DNA from: JAMLIN01 sp041676645
GTDB taxonomy: Bacteria; Pseudomonadota; Gammaproteobacteria; Burkholderiales; Burkholderiaceae_E
Direction: 5' to 3'
Assembly (NCBI GenBank): GCA_041676645.1
Contig: JBAYRO010000158.1
Span: forward strand, 1-5,067
Length of the DNA: 5,067 bases
Each line of letters opens with the position of its first letter. Positions within the stretch are counted from its first letter, which is position 1. Below are positions 1 to 4,816 of the stretch, one piece after another. The position numbers were made by a program, and so were the translations under genes. The notes under the pieces are model-generated. The model was not told where the DNA came from. It did not search any database and saw only the letters and a program-made list of their open reading frames with translations.

Positions 1-822
1 GCTGGCCGCCGCTGCCGGCGAGGAGATCAGCAGCATCAGCACGCCGAGGTCCATGCCGCGGTAGCCGAGCAGGGCGGCTGCGATGGTGATCACCGCCGGC
101 ACGACGATCAGGCGGCCGACGGTGGCGGCTACCGTGTTGCGCAATTCGCCTTTCAGGGCGGCGAAGTCCAGCGATGCGCCGGTGCACAGCAGCGCCAGTG
201 GCAGGGTCAGGTTGGCGAAGTACTGGGCCGACTGCGCGGCCACCTGTGGCAGTTCGATGCCCAGTGGCGTGATCGGCAGGCCGAGCACGATGCCGATGAT
301 GAGCGGATTCGTCACCACGCCGCGCAGCATCGGCATCACGCCCTGGCCACCGTGCAGCGATCGGCGCAGGGTGATCACGCCGAGGATGTTGAACAGGATC
401 GTCAGGATCGCGATGTGCACCGAGGCGGCGACGATGCCGGCTTCGCCATAGGTGTTGGCGCAGTAGGCCAGCCCGACGATCCCGAGGTTGGAGCGGAACG
501 CCCCTTGGACCACTACGCCGCGGTCGCGCGCCGGCTTGATCCAGCGGGTCGCCGCCCACTCCAGGGCGAGGTAGACGAGGATGACGGCGATGATCGCGAA
601 CAGCACCAGCGATCCGCTGGCCGCCTGCCGGATGTCGGTTCGCGCCACGCTCAGGAACAGCAGCATCGGCAGGGCGACGTTGAACACCAGTCGCGAGCCG
701 TCGCGGATGAAGACGTCGCCGATCAGGCCGATGCGCCGGAACCAGATGCCCAGCACCAGCACGACGAAGATCGGTCCGGTGACCGACAGCGAGAAAGCCA
801 GGCTATCCAGGAATGCCGACAT
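1..822 (-). CDS. AEC family transporter (auxin efflux carrier / malonate permease type), 3' end cut by window edge
   Basis: A secondary transporter of the inner membrane. AEC-family members move organic anions such as malonate or, in plants, auxin; the substrate here cannot be read from sequence. I translated the reverse strand from the ATG at 822: 274 residues are visible with no stop, and the frame runs off the left edge, so roughly 30-45 C-terminal residues are probably missing against the usual ~310. Hydrophobic segments alternate with short basic loops: about residues 8-28, 44-60, 70-90, 112-122, 130-151, 170-187, 203-217 and 233-252. Family-like features are the N-terminal FVVLVLGIWFRRIGLI helix followed by an FNVALPMLLF segment, the FRSNLGIVGLAY segment near residue 110, TNPLIIGIVLG near 171 and LPLALLCTGASLDF near 207. 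The start is the natural beginning of the first helix, but no convincing Shine-Dalgarno precedes it; an in-frame GTG at 927 would add 35 arginine/proline-rich residues and is unlikely. It is transcribed divergently from the acyl-CoA ligase, so it may share control with it. Confidence 0.88.
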   Translation of the reverse strand, partial: MSAFLDSLAFSLSVTGPIFVVLVLGIWFRRIGLIGDVFIRDGSRLVFNVALPMLLFLSVARTDIRQAASGSLVLFAIIAVILVYLALEWAATRWIKPARDRGVVVQGAFRSNLGIVGLAYCANTYGEAGIVAASVHIAILTILFNILGVITLRRSLHGGQGVMPMLRGVVTNPLIIGIVLGLPITPLGIELPQVAAQSAQYFANLTLPLALLCTGASLDFAALKGELRNTVAATVGRLIVVPAVITIAAALLGYRGMDLGVLMLLISSPAAAAS

Positions 823-886
823 CAGGGGTGGGCGGATAGGACGACGCGCAAGAGGCGCCGGGCAGTGCGGCGAGGCGACCGCAGCG

Positions 887-962
887 AGAGACCGACGGGG
901 GCATCGCCGCAAGCCAGCCGCGCGCACGGACGACGGGACGTGCAGAGACCGACGGGCATCGC
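887..962. repeat. Pair of near-identical ~20-bp direct repeats in the divergent promoter region
   Basis: agagaccgacggg plus catcgc occurs at 887-907 (with two extra G) and again at 944-962, so the copies begin 57 bp apart. The copies lie between two divergent genes, where a pair of regulator half-sites or a small local duplication would fit. No function is claimed. Confidence 0.4.
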
Positions 963-1053
963 AGCGCCCCGGCCGCGCGTTCAAGCGATAAGGAACGAGC
1001 GTGCGCGGCCGGGGTGCTGCGATGCTCGGCGCCCCGGAGTGCCCGGCGCTGCG

Positions 1054-1074
1054 GTGACCGGCGCCCCGGTGCAC
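1054..1074. repeat. Short inverted repeat upstream of the ligase
   Basis: GTGACCGG (1054-1061) can pair with CCGGT-G-CAC (1066-1074): eight base pairs, one bulged G at 1071 and a 4-nt loop CGCC. It lies about 80-100 bp before the ligase start and overlaps the second copy of the cggcgccccgg repeat. It might be an operator or only a chance GC-rich hairpin. Confidence 0.25.
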
Positions 1075-1120
1075 AGAGCGCCCGCCCCCGCCACCACGGC
1101 CTCGCAGCGGCCGCCAAATG

Positions 1121-1126
1121 TACACT
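1121..1126 (+). promoter_or_regulatory. Candidate -10 element (TACACT) for the acyl-CoA ligase gene
   Basis: TACACT matches four of six positions of the sigma-70 -10 consensus and sits in the only AT-rich island of the divergent region, partly overlapping the palindrome TGTACA (1119-1124). Transcription would start near 1132-1134, giving a leader of about 20 nt that just includes the ribosome binding site. No recognisable -35 hexamer lies 16-18 bp upstream, so an activator may be needed, or the call is wrong. Confidence 0.3.
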
Positions 1127-1138
1127 ATCGCCACAAGC

Positions 1139-1144
1139 AAGGAG
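1139..1144 (+). promoter_or_regulatory. Ribosome binding site deciding the ligase start
   Basis: AAGGAG lies eight nucleotides before the ATG at 1153. It is the only strong Shine-Dalgarno in the window and fixes the ligase start here, although the frame stays open for 801 nt further upstream to 352. Confidence 0.85.
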
Positions 1145-1152
1145 ACATCCGG

Positions 1153-3021
1153 ATGGACATGGACGCCCCCGTGAAGCCGCCGTTTCGCCACATCGAATGG
1201 ATGGAACGCGACATCGAATGCATCGACCGGCCCGACGGCAGCAAGGTCCTGCGCTCGCGGGTTCCGCTCGAACCCTACGCGCCGCACATCCCCTGGCATC
1301 TGCGGCGCTGGGCAAACGAAACCCCCGGCCTCGTCTGGCTGGCGCAGCGGCGCGGCCCGCAGCGCGAATGGCGCCGGGTCACCTACGCCGAGGCGATGCG
1401 CACGGTGGATTCGCTGACCCAGGCGCTGCTCGACATGGGCCTGGGCCCGGACAAGCCGCTCGCGATCCTCTCGGGCAATTCGCTCGAGCATGCGCTGATC
1501 ACCCAGGCGGCGATGCAGGCTCGCGTGCCGGCCGCGCCGATCTCGCCGGCCTACTCGCTGATGAGCCAGGACCACGCCAAGCTCAAGTACATCTTCGATC
1601 TCATCGGCCCGGGCGCGGTGATGGTCCAGGACGGCAGGCTCTTCGGCAAGGCGCTCGCCGCGCTCGATCTCGCCGGCATCCACGTCGTCCATGTCGAGAA
1701 TCCGCCGCCGGGCATCGACAGCGTGGCCTTCGAGCGGATCGCGGCCGTCCCGCCGACCGATGCGGTCGCCGAGAGTGTCGCGGCGATCACGCCCGATACC
1801 GTCGGCAAGCTGCTCTTCACGTCGGGTTCCACCGGCATGCCCAAGGGCGTGCTCAACACCCAGAAGATGATGTGCGCGAACGTGCAGATGATGCTGCAGG
1901 CGCGCCGGCGCAACGAATCCGATCCGCGCGCGGTGGTGCTCGACTGGCTGCCCTGGAACCACACCATGGGCGGCAACGCGATGTTCAACACCATGCTCGC
2001 CGAGGGCGGCATGCTCTACATCGACGACGGCCGGCCGCTGCCGTCGGCCTTCGGCGAGACGCTCAGGAACCTGCGCGAGGTCTCGCCCACCTATTACTCC
2101 AATGTGCCGGCCGGCTACGCGATGCTCGCCACCGCACTGGAATCCGATTCCGAGCTGGCCCGCAACTTCTTCAAGGACCTCGGCCTGCTCTCCTACGGCG
2201 GGGCGACGCTGTCGGACGATCTCTACGAACGCATGCAGGCGCTGGCCATCCGCTACAAGGGCGAGCGCATCGTGTTCTTCACCGGCTGGGGTTCGACCGA
2301 GACGGCGCCCACCGCCACTGCCACCTACTGGGCGAGTGAGCGGGTGGGCCTGATCGGGCTGCCGTACGCTGGCGTGGAGCTGAAGCTGGTGCCGGCGGGC
2401 GCCAAGTACGAGCTGCGCATCCGCGGGCCCCTGGTCACGCCCGGCTACTATCGCCAGCCCGATCTCACCGCCGCCGCCTTCGATGAGGAAGGCTTCTACA
2501 AGATCGGCGATGCCGGCGTCTTCGTCGACCCGGACGATCCGGTCAAGGGCCTGCTCTTCGCCGGCCGGGTGGTCGAGGATTTCAAGCTGAGCTCGGGCAC
2601 TTTCGTGCACGTCGGCAACCTGCGGGTGGCCTCGCTGGGCGCGACCTCGCCGGCGATCCACGATGCCATCGTCACCGGCCAGGACCGGGAATGGGTCGGG
2701 CTGCTCGCCTGGCCGAACCTCGATGCCTGCCGCGGCCTGGCTGGCCTGCCGGCCGATGCGGGCGTCGACGAAGTGATCGCCCACCCAGCCGTCATTGCCC
2801 GTGTGCGCGACGGCCTCGCGGCCCACAACGCCGGCCAGGGTGGCTCGAGCATGAAGGTGAGGCGCGCGCTGCTGATGGCCGAGCCGCCCTCGATCGACGG
2901 CAACGAGCTCACCGACAAGGGCTACATCAACCAGCGTGCCACGCTCGAGCGCCGCGCCGCCCTGGTCGAGCGGCTCTATCGCAATCCGCCGGCGCCCGAC
3001 GTGATCGAGATTCCGGGATGA
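1153..3021 (+). CDS. fcs: Feruloyl-CoA synthetase-like AMP-forming acyl-CoA ligase
   Basis: An ANL-superfamily adenylating enzyme expected to convert ferulate (or a related hydroxycinnamate), ATP and CoA to the acyl-CoA, AMP and pyrophosphate in the cytoplasm. This is the entry step of CoA-dependent ferulate degradation. The 622-residue length fits the family. Motifs in order: the P-loop LLFTSGSTGMPKG at 220-232, LPWNHTMGG at 266-274, SYGGATLSDD at 347-356, the A5 motif GWGSTETAP at 378-386, GDAG at 452-455, the hinge GRVVEDFKLSSGTFVHVG at 471-488, and a C-terminal NELTDKGYINQ at 584-594 in which Lys589 should be the catalytic A10 lysine. The variant hinge (EDFKLSSGT) and ELTDKGYIN ending are what I associate with feruloyl-CoA synthetases rather than fatty acyl-CoA ligases. 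The start is set by the AAGGAG and by the family-like N-terminus; the 267 extra codons upstream are antisense transporter plus promoter. The stop TGA overlaps an ATG (ATGA, 3018-3021). The hydratase/aldolase that usually accompanies it is absent from the window, so the exact substrate remains open. Confidence 0.88.
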   Translation: MDMDAPVKPPFRHIEWMERDIECIDRPDGSKVLRSRVPLEPYAPHIPWHLRRWANETPGLVWLAQRRGPQREWRRVTYAEAMRTVDSLTQALLDMGLGPDKPLAILSGNSLEHALITQAAMQARVPAAPISPAYSLMSQDHAKLKYIFDLIGPGAVMVQDGRLFGKALAALDLAGIHVVHVENPPPGIDSVAFERIAAVPPTDAVAESVAAITPDTVGKLLFTSGSTGMPKGVLNTQKMMCANVQMMLQARRRNESDPRAVVLDWLPWNHTMGGNAMFNTMLAEGGMLYIDDGRPLPSAFGETLRNLREVSPTYYSNVPAGYAMLATALESDSELARNFFKDLGLLSYGGATLSDDLYERMQALAIRYKGERIVFFTGWGSTETAPTATATYWASERVGLIGLPYAGVELKLVPAGAKYELRIRGPLVTPGYYRQPDLTAAAFDEEGFYKIGDAGVFVDPDDPVKGLLFAGRVVEDFKLSSGTFVHVGNLRVASLGATSPAIHDAIVTGQDREWVGLLAWPNLDACRGLAGLPADAGVDEVIAHPAVIARVRDGLAAHNAGQGGSSMKVRRALLMAEPPSIDGNELTDKGYINQRATLERRAALVERLYRNPPAPDVIEIPG

Positions 3022-3054
3022 TCGGGATCGGGAATCTGATCGAGATCACAAGGG

Positions 3055-3078
3055 CGATCGGGGCTGCCAGCCCGATCG
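3055..3078. repeat. Strong hairpin in the ligase-reductase gap
   Basis: CGATCGGG (3055-3062) pairs perfectly with CCCGATCG (3071-3078), and the inner CT/AG pairs extend the stem to ten pairs with one bulged G (3063) and loop GCC. It is formed by the boundary of two repeat units. No T-run follows, so it is not a standard intrinsic terminator. It might attenuate transcription, protect the upstream mRNA end or affect translation between the two genes. Confidence 0.45.
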
Positions 3079-3100
3079 AGGCCACCAGCGTGATCGGGGC

Positions 3101-3106
3101 GACAAT
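3101..3106 (+). promoter_or_regulatory. Candidate -10 element (GACAAT) before the reductase
   Basis: GACAAT matches four of six -10 consensus positions and sits in an AT-richer patch. A transcript from it would begin near 3112-3114, almost exactly at the ATG at 3113, making the 8-codon ORF effectively leaderless. There is no -35 at normal spacing. This would be an internal promoter in addition to read-through from the ligase. Confidence 0.2.
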
Positions 3107-3112
3107 AGCGGC

Positions 3113-3139
3113 ATGACCGCCATCGAACTTTCGGTATGA
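3113..3139 (+). other. Candidate 8-codon leader ORF coupled to the reductase start
   Basis: The frame ATG..TGA at 3113-3139 encodes MTAIELSV. Its ATG overlaps the stop of the preceding 32-codon frame (ATGA 3113-3116) and its TGA overlaps the reductase ATG (ATGA 3136-3139). The reductase itself has no Shine-Dalgarno, so ribosomes delivered by this mini-ORF could supply initiation. Short ATGA overlaps do arise by chance, so this is an inference from arrangement only. Confidence 0.25.
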
Positions 3140-4344
3140 CCCGCATCCTGATCGTCGGCGCCGGCCATGCCTCGGCGCAACTCTGCGCCAGCCTGCGCGA
3201 ACAGGGCCACGAGGGCCCGATCACCCTGGTCGGGGCGGAGCCCCACCTGCCCTACCACCGGCCGCCCCTGTCCAAGACCTTCGTCAAGGATCCGGACGCC
3301 GAGCTGACTCCGATCCGCGCCGCGGCCTGGTATGCCGGCCGGGGCGTCACCACTCGCCTCGGCGAGCGGGTCGTTGCCATCGACCGTGAAGCGCGCGAGA
3401 TCGAGCTCGCCGGCGGCGAGCGGCTCGGCTACGACGTGCTGGTGCTCGCCACCGGGGCCCGGGCCCGCCGCCTTCCCGGGCTCGACGGGATGGACAATGT
3501 GCTGCTGCTGCGCAATGCGGGCGACGCCAGCGCCTTGCGCGACGCGATCGTCGACGTCGAGCGCATCACCGTGGTGGGCGGCGGTTTCATCGGTCTGGAG
3601 TTCGCCGCCACCGCCCGGGCGCTGGGCCGTACGGTACGCGTCATCGAGATGGCGTCGCGCCTGCTCGCCCGCGCGGTCTCCCCGACCCTGTCCGACTACG
3701 TCCTCGCGCTGCATCGCGGCGCCGGCCTGGACATCGCGCTCGAGGCCCGCATCGACGAGATCCACAGCGAGGACGGCGTGGTCACCGGACTGGTGATCGA
3801 CGGCCGCGCCGAGCCGGTCGAGTTGCTGGTGGTCGGCATCGGCGCCGAGCCCAACATCGAGCTTGCGCAGCAGGCGGGGCTTGCCTGTGACAACGGCATC
3901 GTGGTCGACGAGCGGATGCGCACCGAGGATCCGGCCATCCTCGCGGTCGGCGACTGCACCTCCTTTCCCCGGGGCAGCGCCCGGATGCGGCTGGAGTCCG
4001 TGCAGAACGCCAACGACCAGGCGCGTACCGCGGCGGCGACCGCCATGGGGCGCGACGAGCCCTACGGCGCCTCGCCCTGGTTCTGGTCCGAACAGGGCGC
4101 GATGCGCCTGCAGATCGCCGGGCTGGTGCCGCCCGACAGCGCCGGGGTGCTGCGCCCGGGCAAGTCGCCGGACCACTTCTCGGTGCTGCACTTCGATGCC
4201 GACGGCCGGCTGGTGGCGGTCGAGTCGGTCAATTCCCCGGGCGAGCACATGATGGCGCGCAAGCTGGTGTCGGCCGGCGCCCGGCCGGACCCGGCGCGGA
4301 TCGCCGACCCGGCGGCGCCGCTGAAGGAATTCCTCGAGGGCTGA
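3136..4344 (+). CDS. FAD-dependent NADH:ferredoxin reductase (putidaredoxin/rhodocoxin reductase type)
   Basis: A cytoplasmic flavoprotein expected to pass electrons from NADH through FAD to a [2Fe-2S] ferredoxin serving a Rieske oxygenase or a P450. The 402-residue length is typical. An N-terminal FAD Rossmann motif lies at residues 4-13 (ILIVGAGHAS), followed by RPPLSK at 42-47 and LATGARARRLPG at 104-115. The NADH Rossmann motif VVGGGFIGLE is at 146-155, with Glu171 at the end of the second strand (VRVIE), which favours NADH over NADPH. AVGDC at 270-274 is the second FAD motif. LESVQNANDQARTAA (286-300) and PWFWSEQ (314-320) begin the reductase C-terminal domain. There is no CxxC redox pair, which excludes the disulfide reductases. 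The third glycine of the FAD GxGxxG is Ser13. The ATG at 3136 gives the natural start directly before the first strand, though without a Shine-Dalgarno. It lies 114 bp after the ligase and is probably co-transcribed. Its ferredoxin and oxygenase partners are not in view, so the physiological role is unknown. Confidence 0.9.
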   Translation: MTRILIVGAGHASAQLCASLREQGHEGPITLVGAEPHLPYHRPPLSKTFVKDPDAELTPIRAAAWYAGRGVTTRLGERVVAIDREAREIELAGGERLGYDVLVLATGARARRLPGLDGMDNVLLLRNAGDASALRDAIVDVERITVVGGGFIGLEFAATARALGRTVRVIEMASRLLARAVSPTLSDYVLALHRGAGLDIALEARIDEIHSEDGVVTGLVIDGRAEPVELLVVGIGAEPNIELAQQAGLACDNGIVVDERMRTEDPAILAVGDCTSFPRGSARMRLESVQNANDQARTAAATAMGRDEPYGASPWFWSEQGAMRLQIAGLVPPDSAGVLRPGKSPDHFSVLHFDADGRLVAVESVNSPGEHMMARKLVSAGARPDPARIADPAAPLKEFLEG

Positions 4345-4441
4345 TCGCACCGGGGCTGTTTACCGCTCGATACATCCTCGCGGCACCCCGGTTCCGCGCC
4401 CGTACTATGATGGGCGATCAGTCGAGAACCACGGATCGTCC
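4345..4441 (+). promoter_or_regulatory. Gap before the lipoprotein gene with a candidate -10 (TACTAT at 4403-4408)
   Basis: TACTAT matches five of six positions of TATAAT except for one C, and would start transcription near 4414-4416, about 27 nt before the ATG at 4442. No clear -35 lies 16-18 bp upstream. ACCGGGG (4349-4355) and CCCCGGT (4386-4392) are complementary and could form a long-loop stem ending the reductase message, but with a 30-nt loop and no T-run this is weak. No strong Shine-Dalgarno precedes the lipoprotein. Confidence 0.35.
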
Positions 4442-4783
4442 ATGCAGTCTTCCCTTCGCCCGCTTCGCACTACCGGCCGCGCCCTGGGCCTGGTCGCCGC
4501 CGCCGCGCTGCTCGTCGGTTGCGCCGCCGGCGCCGGTATCAGCGTGCCCGTCGTCCCGGGGGTTTCCGTCGGGGTCGGCGTGAGTTCGGGTGGCCGCGCG
4601 CATGTGGGCGTGGGCACCGGCGTGGGGCCGGTCGGCGTGGGCGTGGGGGTCGACCAGGATGGCCGCGTCGGGGCCGGCGCCGGCGTGGGCGCCAGCACGG
4701 GAGTGGGTGGCGGGGCCCGGGTGGGCGCGGGTGTCGGAGTCGGCACCGTGATCCACGATCCCACCTGGCCTTCCGACGATTGA
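4442..4783 (+). CDS. Small glycine/valine-repeat lipoprotein of unknown function
   Basis: A 113-residue protein with a clear lipoprotein signal peptide: basic N-terminus (Arg6, Arg9, Arg13), a hydrophobic stretch at 15-25 and a lipobox LVGC with Cys27 as the acylated residue. Ala at +2 favours sorting to the outer membrane in Gram-negatives. The mature part is almost wholly low-complexity: alternating Gly-Val/Gly-Ala runs such as VSVGVGVSSGGR and VGVGVGVDQDGR. Turn-like polar inserts ending in Arg52, Arg75 and Arg93 divide it into about three imperfect repeats of 18-23 residues. The alternation of small and hydrophobic residues with polar turns suggests beta-hairpins or a glycine-zipper-like sheet, but this is inference. 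It ends in a short acidic tail (HDPTWPSDD). It lies 97 bp after the reductase on the same strand and 33 bp from a convergent gene. I do not recognise a named family. Confidence 0.78.
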   Translation: MQSSLRPLRTTGRALGLVAAAALLVGCAAGAGISVPVVPGVSVGVGVSSGGRAHVGVGTGVGPVGVGVGVDQDGRVGAGAGVGASTGVGGGARVGAGVGVGTVIHDPTWPSDD

Positions 4784-4790
4784 GCGCACT

Positions 4791-4808
4791 GCCCGCCCGA
4801 TGCGGGCG
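4791..4808. terminator. GC-rich hairpin between convergent genes, possible bidirectional terminator
   Basis: GCCCGC (4791-4796) pairs with GCGGGC (4802-4807) around the loop CCGAT. The alternative register CGCCCG/CGGGCG at 4794-4808 with loop ATG is equally good. It sits in the 33-bp gap between the lipoprotein stop and the GGDEF stop, where a shared terminator is expected. Neither strand has a good T-run after the stem, so termination efficiency is uncertain. Confidence 0.45.
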
Positions 4809-4816
4809 CCCGGCTG

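Larger units (their letters stand above)
823..1152. promoter_or_regulatory. Divergent intergenic control region between the AEC transporter and the acyl-CoA ligase
   Basis: This 330-bp stretch has no convincing gene. It separates two divergent starts and must hold both promoters. It contains a near-perfect direct repeat (agagaccgacggg followed, after 0 or 2 G, by catcgc) at 887-907 and 944-962, a second direct repeat cggcgccccgg at 1027-1037 and 1059-1069, and a short inverted repeat at 1054-1074. The only AT-richer island is at 1116-1128, next to the ligase start. Any of the repeats could be a regulator site, since hydroxycinnamate ligase genes are often controlled by MarR-type repressors, but the GC content is so high that short repeats also arise by chance. 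I found no clear -35/-10 pair for the minus-strand transporter. Confidence 0.55.
3004..3109 (+). repeat. Degenerate 18-bp tandem repeat with alternating ATCGAG / ATCGGG unit starts
   Basis: Six consecutive units begin at 3004, 3021, 3039, 3057, 3075 and 3093. The first is 17 bp and the rest 18 bp. Their first six bases alternate strictly ATCGAG, ATCGGG, ATCGAG, ATCGGG, ATCGAG, ATCGGG, and each unit ends in TG or CG, so the higher-order unit is about 36 bp. The rest of each unit is diverged. Eight GATC sites fall in 93 bp (3003-3095), and those from 3020 on are all in phase with a 6-bp period. The array begins inside the last codons of the ligase gene and ends about 26 bp before the reductase start. 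I do not recognise it as a known element. Confidence 0.6.
3018..3116 (+). other. Candidate 32-codon small ORF coupled to the ligase stop, spanning the 18-bp repeat
   Basis: An ATG at 3018 overlaps the ligase TGA as ATGA and opens 32 codons ending in TGA at 3114-3116. Because the repeat is a multiple of three, this frame encodes six-residue units each starting Ile-Gly or Ile-Glu in alternation (for example IEITRA, IGAASP, IEATSV). Two of them fit the loose hexapeptide-repeat pattern [LIV]-[GAED]-x-x-[STAV]-x. Five hexads are too few for a left-handed beta-helix, there is no Shine-Dalgarno, and no charged or membrane character suggests a function. It could be translated by termination-reinitiation, or it may simply be an open frame created by the repeat. 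No function is assigned. Confidence 0.25.

Noticed and set aside
83..451. Plus-strand open frame of 122 codons
   Set aside because: It lies opposite the AEC transporter, whose reverse-strand translation shows clear membrane helices. The plus-strand product has no such character.
581..991. Plus-strand frame of 136 codons
   Set aside because: Antisense to the transporter N-terminus, then Arg-rich promoter DNA. No family features.
803..1315. Minus-strand frame of 170 codons covering the divergent region
   Set aside because: Overlaps the starts of both real genes. The Arg/Cys/Ala-rich product is typical of GC-rich noise and there is no ribosome binding site.
1014..2339. Plus-strand frame of 441 codons inside the ligase
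   Set aside because: Shifted-frame shadow of the ligase, rich in Arg, Ala, His and Gly with no recognisable domain.
3004..3109. CRISPR array or REP-type element at the 18-bp repeat
   Set aside because: The units are too short and contiguous for CRISPR repeats with spacers, and they are not palindromic REP units; the order is direct tandem with diverged interiors.
2691..3116. Full 141-codon plus-strand frame ending at 3116
   Set aside because: Most of it is a shadow of the ligase C-terminus. Only its last 32 codons, from 3018, are considered, as a separate coupled candidate.
3046..4350. Minus-strand frame of 434 codons opposite the reductase
   Set aside because: The opposite strand encodes a full reductase with two Rossmann motifs. 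This antisense frame is Arg/Gly/His/Asp-rich and is explained by GC-rich third positions.
4349..4392. ACCGGGG...CCCCGGT stem as terminator of the reductase
   Set aside because: A 30-nt loop, a 7-bp stem and no T-run make it too weak to call as a terminator; it is mentioned only in the gap entry.
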